A stretch of DNA of 64,000 bases from CAZMGV01 sp964565925 (GTDB taxonomy: Bacteria > JAGRBM01 > JAHCIT01), in NCBI GenBank assembly GCA_964565925.1, contig CAZMGV010000012.1, positions 1 to 64,000 on the forward strand, read 5' to 3'. A program made the position numbers and the translations under genes. Below, one piece after another: positions 26,716 through 34,211 of this stretch. Each line of letters begins with the position of its first letter. The first letter of the stretch is position 1. A model generated the notes under the pieces. That model worked only from the letters and a program-made list of their open reading frames with translations, had not been told where the DNA came from and made no database searches.

Positions 26716-27774
26716 TCAATTCCCGAGCCGCCTCGAAAACAGGGGTGACAGCACTCGACGTTCGGAAGCCGGCGGAAGCGGCGCGCGCCGTCCGTGCGGC
26801 TCTTCCTGGTACCAGTACGCCGTCGCGCTGTAGTCGGCGGGAATGTTGTCGTAAACGCCGTGATGAATAACCGCCCGGAAACTCTCCCTGAACGGTACCG
26901 GATCTTTCCAATGGTAGCGGTAGGACGCCGTGCGGCCCGAGAGATAGCTCCGGTGGAGACAGCCCCAGTCCTGCCCGGTGAAGGCGCCGTCGGCGAAATA
27001 CCAGCCGGTGTTAAAGTATTCCTCGTGGCCGGTGCCCTGGTGACGGCTTTTCGTCTCGCCGTCCACGAACAGCTCCTCCCAACCTTCAAGATGTCCCAGC
27101 CCGAGACCGCGCGGGAGCATCCAGTCGGTCACGGGCGGCCGCAGCCACACGTCGCGGTTCTGCGTCGAGAGGTGCACACCGGCGTAGTAGCCGCGGCCTT
27201 CGGCTTCGAGCAGCGTGAACGGTTCGCCCTCCGGCACGAGCGCTTGCCGCCGCCACGACGCATGGAACCGCAGCGGGTTCACATCCGCCGGATTCAGTTC
27301 GTAGTAGCCCATCCCGTAAAAGAAGAGCGGCACGGGCGTACGCCCTTCCTGCGTGAACGTCACACGCATTCCTTTTGAGAACGGCATCGGCGCCTGGCAA
27401 CTGATCCCGCCCGAGACGACGCTGAACAGCCGCGAGTCGTACTGCCGGTACGTGCAGTGATGGATACCGAAAAAGTCGCCGAGCGGAACTTCGACGCTCG
27501 GCGCCGGTTCGCCGTCCCAGTAAATCCGGAGCACGATCTCCCGGTAGAGCGCCGGGTTCCAGAAGGCGGGAAAGCCGGTGAAGAGGCGCGTCACCAGACC
27601 CGCGCCGTCCACCGACGCCGCTTCGTGCGCCTCGCCGGAGCGCAGGATGACGCATTTGCGCGACCACTCCCGCAGCATCGGCGACAGGATGGGCCAGTTG
27701 AGCGGTCCCTTGTCGTAGCTCGTGAGCTGGACGAACCGGCCCCGGCGTTCCACCGGCGGATAGAGAAAATCCAA
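26716..27774 (-). CDS. GH172/DUF2961-family glycoside hydrolase-like protein
   Basis: The 352-residue protein carries the DUF2961 hallmarks: LRIYWDGEPAPSVEVPLGDFF near residues 85-105, and GTGHEEYFNTGWYF near 245-258, which corresponds to the family's GTGTEDYFNxGWYF motif with the active-site acid. Characterised GH172 enzymes act on alpha-D-fructofuranosides and D-arabinofuranosides; most family members are uncharacterised. The TTG start at 27774 is supported by a GGGAGG five bases upstream. No signal peptide is seen, which is uncommon for a glycan-degrading enzyme. It is the first gene of the four-gene cluster that runs to 21958, and is divergent from the molybdoenzyme gene across a palindromic element. 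Confidence 0.78.
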   Translation of the reverse strand: MDFLYPPVERRGRFVQLTSYDKGPLNWPILSPMLREWSRKCVILRSGEAHEAASVDGAGLVTRLFTGFPAFWNPALYREIVLRIYWDGEPAPSVEVPLGDFFGIHHCTYRQYDSRLFSVVSGGISCQAPMPFSKGMRVTFTQEGRTPVPLFFYGMGYYELNPADVNPLRFHASWRRQALVPEGEPFTLLEAEGRGYYAGVHLSTQNRDVWLRPPVTDWMLPRGLGLGHLEGWEELFVDGETKSRHQGTGHEEYFNTGWYFADGAFTGQDWGCLHRSYLSGRTASYRYHWKDPVPFRESFRAVIHHGVYDNIPADYSATAYWYQEEPHGRRAPLPPASERRVLSPLFSRRLGN

Positions 27775-27901
27775 AGCGCCCTCCCGTTCGTAACCCGAGC
27801 CGGAATCTCACCATATTCCGGACGTGACCACAACTTTCAGATGTAACGGACATCCCGCTTCACTGGACCGGTCCGGCGGACTACACCTTCTGTGTTCACC
27901 C

Positions 27902-27949
27902 TTCGACAGGCTCAGGGCGAACGGCCCCGTTCGTGGTGAGCCTGTCGAA
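27902..27949. repeat. REP-like palindrome TTCGACAGGCTCA...TGAGCCTGTCGAA
   Basis: The 48-bp hairpin has long arms: TTCGACAGGCTCAGGGCGAACGG pairs with its near-complement, with three mismatches in the middle. This sequence type is a very widespread intergenic palindrome in GC-rich bacteria. It lies between divergently transcribed genes, so it is not acting as an ordinary 3' terminator here. A related copy with changed arms is at 41638-41670. Confidence 0.75.
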
Positions 27950-27975
27950 CCACAACGGAATCCGCGGAGCCACCC

Positions 27976-28617
27976 ATGTCCGACACCGGCAAGAAACCCG
28001 AACCGCCCTCTCAACCCGCCGCAGGCGAAACCATCGTCAGCACCGACACGTTCCGCGAGAACCGCATCCCGCCCGGCCAGCGGGAAACCCACGGCTGGCC
28101 GGTGCTCCACTACGGCGATGTGCCGAAGTTCGACAAGGCGCGCTGGGATTTCAAAATCTTCGGCGAGGTGGAGCGGCCGCTCAAACTTTCCTACGACGAC
28201 TTTTTCACGCTCCCGCGCGTGACCGTGAAGTGCGATATTCATTGTGTCACCACCTGGAGCAAGCTCGGCATGAGCTGGGAAGGCGTCTCCGCGAAACTCC
28301 TCATGGAAAAAGTGGGGGTAAAGCCCACGGCGAAGTTCGTGCTCGCCCACTGCGAGCAGGGGTTCACCGCCAACATCCCGATGAAAGACTTCTGCGAACC
28401 CGACGTCATCTGCGGCATCAAGGCGGACGGCAAGGAACTGACCCCCGATCACGGCTATCCGTTAAGACTGCTGGTCCCCAAGCTCTACTTCTGGAAATCG
28501 GCCAAGTGGCTGCGCGCGATCGAGTTCCTCACGAAGGACCAGGCCGGTTTCTGGGAGCAGAACGGCTACCACATGCGCGGCGATCCGTGGACCGAAGAGC
28601 GCTACCGGACGTACTGA
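27976..28617 (+). CDS. Sulfite-oxidase-like molybdopterin-binding oxidoreductase
   Basis: The 213-residue single-domain Moco protein has the family's sulfite-oxidase fold signatures: LPRVTVKCDIHCVTTWSKLGMSWEGV (residues 80-105), whose conserved Cys should bind molybdenum, then AHCEQGFTANIP, DHGYPLRLLVPKLYFWKSAKWLR and a C-terminal GYHMRGDPWTEERY. It lacks the haem and dimerisation domains of full sulfite oxidases. Small Moco proteins like this are of unknown substrate. There is no twin-arginine signal, so it should be cytoplasmic. No Moco biosynthesis genes are in the window. A short gap separates it from the converging dinB gene. Confidence 0.88.
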   Translation: MSDTGKKPEPPSQPAAGETIVSTDTFRENRIPPGQRETHGWPVLHYGDVPKFDKARWDFKIFGEVERPLKLSYDDFFTLPRVTVKCDIHCVTTWSKLGMSWEGVSAKLLMEKVGVKPTAKFVLAHCEQGFTANIPMKDFCEPDVICGIKADGKELTPDHGYPLRLLVPKLYFWKSAKWLRAIEFLTKDQAGFWEQNGYHMRGDPWTEERYRTY

Positions 28618-29820
28618 TCACTTCGCCGTCCCGCCCCGTACCGTCCGCCCTCTCACGACCGCCTTGTCGCCGAACCGGGCGCGGAGCTGGTCGATAGTAC
28701 TGTCGAGTTTCTCCGGGCGCTTGTCTTTGGGTTTGTCGAACAGCGACGGCTGGACCGGTTTTCTCACCAGCTCCGCGTCGTTATCGAGGCCGCTGCAGGT
28801 GACACCGATCAGCCGCACGGGGCGGGATTTCGGCCAGTTGCGGTGGAACAGCTCCCACGCGGTTTTCGTAATGGTGTCATCCGAGGCGGTGGGCTCGTCG
28901 AACGACTGGGCGCGGGTGATCGTTCGGAACTTTCCGTCGCGGATCTTCACGGTGACGGTGCGGGCGTGCATTTTGGCGCGGCGAAGCCGCGAGCCCACAT
29001 CTTCGGCCAGCTCGGCGATTACCCGGTCCAGTTCGCGCCAGTCGCGGATATCCTTCTCGAAGGTCGTCTCGCGGCCCATCGACTTGGCGTCGTGTTCGGG
29101 CTGAAGTTCGGCCGATCCCAGGCCCAGCCCCTTCTCGTGAATCCACGGCCCCAACGACCCCAGCTTCTGTTCCAGTTCGGCGGGGTCGCGGGCGGCGGCG
29201 TCGCCGAGCGTGAAGATATTGAGTTCGTGCAGACGCGCCATCGAGGCCGGCCCCACGCCGGGCAGCATCTCGACGGCGAGCGGCGCGAGAAAGCTGCGCT
29301 CCGAACCGGCCGGGATCCACAGGATGCCGTTGGGTTTGGCGAGCCCCGACGAGATCTTCGCCACCGTGCGGTTCACGCCGAGGCCGATCGAGATGACCAG
29401 TTTCGTCTGCGCGAACACCTCGTTGCGTATACGGTGCGCCGCAGCGAGCGGCGCGCCGAGCAGCCCTTCGCAGCCCGAAAGATCCAGATAGGCTTCATCA
29501 ATGGAGACCTGCTCCACCACCGGGGCCAGTTTTTCCATGATCTCGAACACCTTGTGCGAATGTTCGGAGTAGGCCTCATAGTGGCCCGACAGCACCATCG
29601 CCTCGGGGCACAGTTCCATCGCCTGGCGCATCGGCATCGCGGAGCGGCAGCCGAACTTGCGCGTCTCGTAGGAGGCCGCGCTTACCACCGCCCGGGCCGA
29701 GTGGCCGCCCACCAGCACCGGCTTTCCTACGAGCGACGGATCGAGCAGCCGCTCCACCGCGACGAAAAAGGCGTCGAGATCGACATGGGCGATGAGCGGC
29801 GGGCGAGGGTCGGTGTTCAT
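28618..29820 (-). CDS. dinB: DNA polymerase IV (Y-family)
   Basis: A 400-residue Y-family translesion polymerase. Catalytic motifs are IAHVDLDAFFVAVE near residue 10-23 and QVSIDEAYLDLSG near 100, carrying the metal-binding Asp/Glu. The little-finger domain follows. QPSLFD near the C-terminus fits the beta-clamp binding consensus. I chose the ATG at 29820 because homologues begin just before this point; a GTG at 29838 is in frame. It lies downstream of lexA on the same strand with a 110-base gap, consistent with an SOS-responsive pair, though no obvious LexA-like palindrome was found directly upstream of dinB. Confidence 0.93.
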   Translation of the reverse strand: MNTDPRPPLIAHVDLDAFFVAVERLLDPSLVGKPVLVGGHSARAVVSAASYETRKFGCRSAMPMRQAMELCPEAMVLSGHYEAYSEHSHKVFEIMEKLAPVVEQVSIDEAYLDLSGCEGLLGAPLAAAHRIRNEVFAQTKLVISIGLGVNRTVAKISSGLAKPNGILWIPAGSERSFLAPLAVEMLPGVGPASMARLHELNIFTLGDAAARDPAELEQKLGSLGPWIHEKGLGLGSAELQPEHDAKSMGRETTFEKDIRDWRELDRVIAELAEDVGSRLRRAKMHARTVTVKIRDGKFRTITRAQSFDEPTASDDTITKTAWELFHRNWPKSRPVRLIGVTCSGLDNDAELVRKPVQPSLFDKPKDKRPEKLDSTIDQLRARFGDKAVVRGRTVRGGTAK

Positions 29821-29930
29821 GGCAGAAATCATTGGCACCCGGGAAAAGTTCTGTCGCCATCAACAGTGTCATGCCGGGCGCAGCAAGCAGCGCCCCTGCC
29901 GTTAATCCCGTCCGCGCCGCAAACGGACGG

Positions 29931-30533
29931 TCAGTACTTCCTCAGCACCGCGACGACGACGCCCTGGATCTCGCAATCCTCGGCGTTGATGCGGATCGGG
30001 TCCATCCGGTGGTTGGCGGGTTCGAGCCGGATGACCGACTGCCCCTCGCGGTGAAAACGCTTGAGCGTCACCTGATCGTTCTTGATCAGTGCCACGACGG
30101 TCTCGCCGGTGGAGGCGGTCTCGGCCTTCTTGCAGACCACGTAGTCGCCGCTGCAGATACCGTCCTCGATCATCGAGTCGCCGCGCACCTTCAGTACGAA
30201 GTGGTCGCCGCGCGCCAGCAGGTCCGCCGGCACGGCGATAGATTCCTTGTGCTCCACCGCCTGGATCGGCTGGCCGGCGGCGACGATACCGAGCAGCGGC
30301 AGCGAAACCGCCTTGGGCGCGTCGGGCCGGTCCATGATCTCGATCGAGCGGTTGTGGTTCCAGGATTTCTTCAGGTAGCCCTTCGACTGGAGCGCCTCCA
30401 CATGCTGCTGCACGGTGGAGAGCGCGTTGATCCCCAGCACGTCGGCGATCTCGCGGTAACTGGGCGCGTAGCCCGAGTCCCGCGCGAGCTGCTCAATGGT
30501 GTCGAGAACTTCTTTTTGGCGTTTGGTCAGCAT
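29931..30533 (-). CDS. lexA: LexA SOS repressor
   Basis: The 200-residue LexA is of the two-domain type. The N-terminal winged helix is MLTKRQKEVLDTI...YREIADVLGI, with the recognition region around 28-50. The autocleavage site is Ala86-Gly87 in GIVAAGQPI. The catalytic serine is Ser120 in VRGDSMIEDGICSGDY and the lysine is likely Lys158 in QVTLKRF. The ATG at 30533 was chosen because the family starts with MLTxRQ; the frame extends upstream to 30578 but that part overlaps the promoter. It represses SOS genes and is cleaved after RecA activation. It is followed by dinB. Confidence 0.95.
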   Translation of the reverse strand: MLTKRQKEVLDTIEQLARDSGYAPSYREIADVLGINALSTVQQHVEALQSKGYLKKSWNHNRSIEIMDRPDAPKAVSLPLLGIVAAGQPIQAVEHKESIAVPADLLARGDHFVLKVRGDSMIEDGICSGDYVVCKKAETASTGETVVALIKNDQVTLKRFHREGQSVIRLEPANHRMDPIRINAEDCEIQGVVVAVLRKY

Positions 30534-30578
30534 ACGTACTGTGTAGTATACGTATAATAGCCGAAAGGACAAGGGCAA
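30532..30578 (-). promoter_or_regulatory. lexA promoter with candidate LexA operator TATACGTATA
   Basis: Reading the minus strand, TTGCCC (30573-30578) and TATACG (30551-30556) form a -35/-10 pair with a 16-base spacer. The -10 lies inside a perfect 10-bp palindrome, TATACGTATA (30547-30556). A second ATACGTA sits 16 bases away, overlapping the start codon. Autoregulation of lexA makes this a likely LexA site. It does not match the CTGT-N8-ACAG or GAAC-N4-GTTC consensus sequences. Confidence 0.5.
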
Positions 30579-30605
30579 AGTTCATAAATAGCTGGAATTA
30601 CTACG

Positions 30606-31157
30606 TTATTTTGTCGCCATCAGAAGAGGCTCGATTACCTTTTTCTTTAAGGTTTCGGTATCGACCACATCCGCCAGCGGGACGGCCAATGCCCTCGCCG
30701 CAACGAGAATTCTTTTGCCGCTAGCGCTGGGAATCAGGTCGAGCGGAATATCCGACATTTCGGTGGGGATCTTGTCAGGTAACAACGCGATGTAGCCGTC
30801 TGTGATGTTATAAATCGCGCCGATAGTCTCTCCGGAGCCGTAATTCAGATACCCCGAGCTGACCAACGGTTCTACGATGCGCTCCGGTGCATCAGGATCA
30901 TCAAGTATAACGGTCACAAATGACAGCAGATTCGGTTCGCTGTTTTTCCGGAAAAACCGGCAGACGAAAAACGGGATCCAGAGATCCGGCTCATGAAACG
31001 ATCTGGATGTTTCCGAGTAGGCGATATTACCCCCGAACTGGGACCATCCGCTTTCCTGCATCAGGGATTCGCCGGCACCTAGAAGTTGCCTGATGCTGCC
31101 GAGAAACTTTTTCAGGCTTCTCAGTGAATTAAGGATTTCCGGGCCGGTCTGTATCAT
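30606..31157 (-). CDS. Hypothetical protein paired with a nuclease-like gene
   Basis: This 183-residue protein belongs to no family I recognise. Its N-terminus is helical (ILNSLRSLKKFLGSIRQLL), and a mixed alpha/beta centre follows with hydrophobic strands (LWIPFFVCRFF, NLLSFVTVILDD) and GYIALLPDKIP. There is no signal peptide or membrane segment, so it is probably cytoplasmic. The start ATG overlaps the stop of the upstream PD-(D/E)XK gene (ATGA), indicating translational coupling and a probable joint function. The base composition is visibly AT-richer than the flanking genes. It sits just downstream of the lexA start, on the same strand. The function is unknown. Confidence 0.7.
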   Translation of the reverse strand: MIQTGPEILNSLRSLKKFLGSIRQLLGAGESLMQESGWSQFGGNIAYSETSRSFHEPDLWIPFFVCRFFRKNSEPNLLSFVTVILDDPDAPERIVEPLVSSGYLNYGSGETIGAIYNITDGYIALLPDKIPTEMSDIPLDLIPSASGKRILVAARALAVPLADVVDTETLKKKVIEPLLMATK

Positions 31158-31969
31158 CGGCTAAACTCCCATCGGATATTTTCGATATCAGGCAAACGGT
31201 CTAACCAGTTCTGAAAATTCTGTTGAAACCGCCAGCCGAGCCCGTCTGGAACATCCGTCACAATATCCCACTGAAACTTCAGCCGAGGCGGTGTGAACGT
31301 CCACCGCCTGGGAAAGCCGTCCGGCGGATAAACTCCCTGAAAACTCTTGAGTCCTAGCCGGTCTAGCATGGCATAAAGATCCCTGCATACAGGTTCATCC
31401 CGCTGCACAAACGCGGTGAGATGCGTCCAGGAGAGCCAGTAAATGCGTGGCGCCCCGAACCTGCGCTTCTCGCTGTACTCCTCAACCGCTTCCTTCACGC
31501 TCTCTAATGGCAACGCAAAATCGGCCGTCAAATAGATCAGATACGGCTCGGCCTTTTCCGCGCGAGCTCTGATCACCAGATTGTCCCATTCGCGTGCCAG
31601 TTGATCGACCGGAAATTCAAATTCATCCGAAGCCACCGACGATTTACCCGACCGGAATTTCGCCTCGACAAGAACCAAGTACCGCTTCCCACCCTCACCG
31701 ACGAGCGCAAAGACGACATCCGGCTCACAGCCTTTTCCGGTCTCGCTCGACCAGTACGGCCAGAACTCCGTTTTCTCCAGCCGCAGGCGGCTGAAATCCA
31801 GGACCTGTCCCAGCTTCTGCTTCCCGTGCTCGCGAGCCTGACCCAGAAACGGAAACAGCCCGTCCTGCGGCGGAATATACGCCAGCGCCCCAAACACGTT
31901 GGAGGTCAGGATATCCTCCATATTCTCCTGTTCGCGGGATAGCTTGCCGTGAATAAGCGCCTTCAGCAC
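31154..31969 (-). CDS. PD-(D/E)XK nuclease-like protein
   Basis: A 271-residue protein starting with GTG, preceded by AAAGGA at a good spacing. The sequence GCEPDVVFALV...YLVLVEAKF places a PD motif at 83-84 and E-A-K at 102-104, the pattern of the PD-(D/E)XK nuclease core. The rest is helical with Trp-rich segments (WREW-like DQLAREWDNLV, IYWLSWTHLTAFV). It overlaps the downstream unknown gene by 4 bases and follows the DsbA-family gene by 4 bases, so the three probably share a transcript. Composition is AT-richer than the neighbourhood. Such nuclease-like/unknown pairs are common in defence islands, but no known system was recognised. The nuclease call rests on a motif only. Confidence 0.65.
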   Translation of the reverse strand: MLKALIHGKLSREQENMEDILTSNVFGALAYIPPQDGLFPFLGQAREHGKQKLGQVLDFSRLRLEKTEFWPYWSSETGKGCEPDVVFALVGEGGKRYLVLVEAKFRSGKSSVASDEFEFPVDQLAREWDNLVIRARAEKAEPYLIYLTADFALPLESVKEAVEEYSEKRRFGAPRIYWLSWTHLTAFVQRDEPVCRDLYAMLDRLGLKSFQGVYPPDGFPRRWTFTPPRLKFQWDIVTDVPDGLGWRFQQNFQNWLDRLPDIENIRWEFSR

Positions 31970-31973
31970 CAGA

Positions 31974-32606
31974 TCATCCTTTCGAGAGCGCCTTCTCCAG
32001 TATGCAGAGCCGGTCGTTCCCCCAGTACATCCTTCCTTTATAGACGAAGCTGGGCGCGCCGAACGCCCCGGCCTTCACGGCCGCCTCGGTGTTGGCCTTG
32101 AGCTTCTCCTTAATTTCCGGCTTCTCGGTGGCGGCGAGCAGCGCCGCAGCGTCGAGCCCCAGGGCCGGGCAGGCGTCGGCGAGCAGCGCGGCGTCGTCGA
32201 ACTTGCCCCCCCTCCCCCACAGCCGCTCAAAGAGGGCGAGCGTGAGACCGCGGATATTGGCCTGGCCCCCCTCCCCCCCCTCTCCGCCGGCACCCGCTTC
32301 ACCGGCAGCCACAATCGCGCGCTGGAGTTTCAGCGTGTTGAACGGGAACGACCCGGTGGGGAAGGCGATCTTCACGCCGTAGTAGTCCGCCCAGTCGGCA
32401 AGGTCCCGGGTCATCCACTGGGATTTGGGCGCCACGGCCACCGAAAGCGGCGGCTTGTTGCCGGTCGCCTGCATGACGCCCCCCAGGAAAAACGGTTTCC
32501 AGACGCACGTCGCACCGGTGCGCTTGCAGAACGATTCCATCTGCGTCGCCGCCAGGTACGAATACGGGCTCACGAGGTCGAAGTAGAAGTCGAAGGTTTT
32601 GGACAT
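31974..32606 (-). CDS. DsbA-family 2-hydroxychromene-2-carboxylate isomerase-like protein
   Basis: This 210-residue thioredoxin-fold protein of the kappa-GST/HCCA isomerase type starts FDFYFDLVSPYSYLA, with the Ser of SPYSY in place of a CxxC. It continues with VWKPFFLGGVMQATGN, FPFNTLKLQRA and AAVKAGAFGAPSFVYKG, which carries the cis-Pro region (GAPSF). In this family glutathione assists cis-trans or aromatic side-chain isomerisation; the substrate here is not known. A Gly/Glu-rich insertion (GAGGEGGEGG) near 103-116 is encoded by C-runs (CCCCCCTCC-type), which may be slippage-prone. The gene precedes the nuclease-like gene by only 4 bases. Confidence 0.85.
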   Translation of the reverse strand: MSKTFDFYFDLVSPYSYLAATQMESFCKRTGATCVWKPFFLGGVMQATGNKPPLSVAVAPKSQWMTRDLADWADYYGVKIAFPTGSFPFNTLKLQRAIVAAGEAGAGGEGGEGGQANIRGLTLALFERLWGRGGKFDDAALLADACPALGLDAAALLAATEKPEIKEKLKANTEAAVKAGAFGAPSFVYKGRMYWGNDRLCILEKALSKG

Positions 32607-32684
32607 GGGGATTCTCCTGCCGGAAAGCTGGCGAAGTCTGCCACGTCAGGTTTCCGAAGGCACCCCCCCCTCCCCCTCTACCGG

Positions 32685-32817
32685 TTCACCCCCGCCCCTC
32701 GAAGACCCGGGACGGCCCTCCCTCCCATGCAGAGAGGGCGGGTTTCAGTTTCCGGAGTGAGCTGTAGTCCCCCTCTCTGCGCAGCGGAGAGGGGTGGCGC
32801 GTCAGCGCCGGGATGAG
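32685..32817 (-). repeat. ~130-bp composite palindromic repeat, copy A
   Basis: Read on the minus strand, it begins CTCATCCCGGCGCTGACGCG, then a CCCTCTCC...AGAGAGGG hairpin, then a second CCCTCTCTGCATGG...AGGGAGGG hairpin, and it ends near GGGGGTGAA. It matches copy B (61284-61410) over the first ~50 bp with only a few changes and in overall layout. The start of the element supplies the last three codons (Ser-Arg-Arg) and the stop of the neighbouring gene. Confidence 0.8.
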
Positions 32818-33611
32818 TTCTTCTGCTCCCCGAAGGCCTTTGCCTCGTGCTCGGAGATCTCGTCGTCGTCCAGCAGCACCGTACCGAAGCCGATCGGCTT
32901 TCGTTTCCCTAATTCCGGATACTCCGCCTTTCCACGTTCGGTCTTGCGGTAGGACATTTCCTGGTCGCCGTTCCTGAACTTCACCACCCGGTAGAGCGGT
33001 TCCTTCTTCCGCTCGCCGAAGCGCTGCGGCCGCCTGCCGAACCAGTAGGCTTCGTCCGGCAGGTCGTCGGCCTCTACCGGCCGGCCAAGGAGGTAGTCGT
33101 TCACCCACTCCGGCACGGCGTCGGTGTCGAACTCCTCGCCCATTGCCGGCGGTGCGCCGTCCTCGATGGGCCACTTGAGGGCGGGCGCCTTGTACGGCGG
33201 GATGGCGAACGTCCGGTGCTCGGGAGGTTCGAGAGTATCCCCCCACTCCTTCTTGTTCTTCGTGCGCCAGCGGTGGCCCTTCATCACCTGCTCGAGGTCC
33301 ATGCGGCGGTCCATCCGGTTCTCTTCCAGCCGGTCGCGCTGGGCGAATTCCTCGCGCATTTTCTCGTCCGAGTGGCACATCTCCAGGTTCATCTGCGCCG
33401 CCCAGATGCACTTGCCGGCGGCATCCGCGCGCACGCGCGGGGTCGAAGTTTTCTCCTCGCAGAGCTTCAGGTTGTGGTCGAGCATGTCGACCTGGAACTT
33501 CTCCCAGTCCTGACGCTCCAGCGGGCGGCCGGAGAGGATCTTGGTCTTGATGTGCTCCAGCGTCGCGCGCGCCGGGGCGGTCGTTGACGAAACAGCGGCC
33601 TCGGTTCCCAT
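32802..33611 (-). CDS. Hypothetical protein, acidic/basic, no recognised family
   Basis: The 269-residue protein is hydrophilic and has no signal peptide or membrane segment. It is rich in charged residues (for example KNKKEWGDTLEPPEH) and has several Trp-Pro motifs (FAIPPYKAPALKWPIEDG, DEAYWFGRRPQRFGERKKEPLYRVVKFRNGD). I do not recognise it. The final residues SSRR and stop codon are encoded by a dispersed repeat at 32685-32817, so the original 3' end has probably been replaced. Another open frame on the same strand (32686-33645) is an out-of-frame shadow. The N-terminal ATG at 33611 is preceded by AAAGGAG about 7 bases away. Confidence 0.7.
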   Translation of the reverse strand: MGTEAAVSSTTAPARATLEHIKTKILSGRPLERQDWEKFQVDMLDHNLKLCEEKTSTPRVRADAAGKCIWAAQMNLEMCHSDEKMREEFAQRDRLEENRMDRRMDLEQVMKGHRWRTKNKKEWGDTLEPPEHRTFAIPPYKAPALKWPIEDGAPPAMGEEFDTDAVPEWVNDYLLGRPVEADDLPDEAYWFGRRPQRFGERKKEPLYRVVKFRNGDQEMSYRKTERGKAEYPELGKRKPIGFGTVLLDDDEISEHEAKAFGEQKNSSRR

Positions 33612-33710
33612 ACGGAACTCCTTTCGTGAAGTTCGCAGACTTCACACCCGCTATTTATAGCGACGCGAAAAACGAGGTGAAGGGCTTCGGGGCCCGTTTC
33701 GCACCCGGTG

Positions 33711-33750
33711 GACCTAAATGACCCTAAATGAGCCTAAATGGCCCTAAATG
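33711..33750. repeat. Four tandem copies of a 10-bp repeat NCCTAAATGR
   Basis: The units ACCTAAATGA, CCCTAAATGA, GCCTAAATGG and CCCTAAATGA follow without gaps. They are in the 260-base gap between an unknown gene and a Cys-rich lipoprotein. The 10-bp period is one helical turn, so repeated binding of one protein face is possible; it could also be a slippage repeat. Nothing else is recognised in the gap. Confidence 0.7.
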
Positions 33751-33871
33751 AGCTAAGCGGAAACGGTGCGGCGCGGAGAAGAATCCGCGCCACGACTGGG
33801 CGCGCGGGGCTGCCCCTTCGCGAAAATAGCCGAGATTAACGTGACTTTTAATGTGGGACGGTCAGCACCGG

Positions 33872-34135
33872 TCAGCAGTCGAGGGGATCGGTCGGCGCGC
33901 TGCAACCGCCCGGATTGTCCTCGTAAGCCGCCGTCCAGCTGGGATAGCAGGCGTTCGCATCATGACAGTAATACGGCGCGGTGTTCGGGCAACACCAGGT
34001 GTCGCCGGTGGGCGGATAGACGGTCGTGCACTCGTTCGCCTCGCACGAACCGGCACTGGAGCCGGAGTCCGGCGAACAGCCGGCCGCGCAGATACTGACG
34101 CCGATCAGGAACGTTACCAGAATACGTTGAATCAC
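33872..34135 (-). CDS. Small Cys-rich lipoprotein
   Basis: The start is taken as the GTG at 34135, preceded by GAGGTG at a good distance, giving about 87 residues. A longer frame to 34282 runs into the ROK gene and has no such support. The signal peptide is VIQRILVTFLIGVSICAAGC, and the AAGC lipobox places the lipid on that Cys. The mature part has eight more cysteines (SC, EC, CC, YC, AC, GC, DC), with the strings CCPNTAPYYC and CYPSWTAA. An even number of Cys suggests disulfides. It is likely anchored in the outer membrane, facing the periplasm or surface. The function is unknown. Confidence 0.7.
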   Translation of the reverse strand: MIQRILVTFLIGVSICAAGCSPDSGSSAGSCEANECTTVYPPTGDTWCCPNTAPYYCHDANACYPSWTAAYEDNPGGCSAPTDPLDC

Positions 34136-34211
34136 TTGCGACACCTCATGACCAGTGACTTTACCCGTGCAGCCATGCGCGCACAATTGGAATTTGCCGC
34201 AACTGCATAAT

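Noticed and set aside
29908..29930. Hairpin CCGTCCG/CGGACGG after the lexA stop as a terminator
   Set aside because: No T-run follows on the minus strand and the stem is only 7 bp, so a terminator call is not supported.
32686..33645. 319-residue minus-strand frame overlapping the unknown gene
   Set aside because: Out-of-frame shadow, Arg/Gly/Pro-rich, running through the dispersed repeat. The 269-residue frame has the Shine-Dalgarno and balanced composition.
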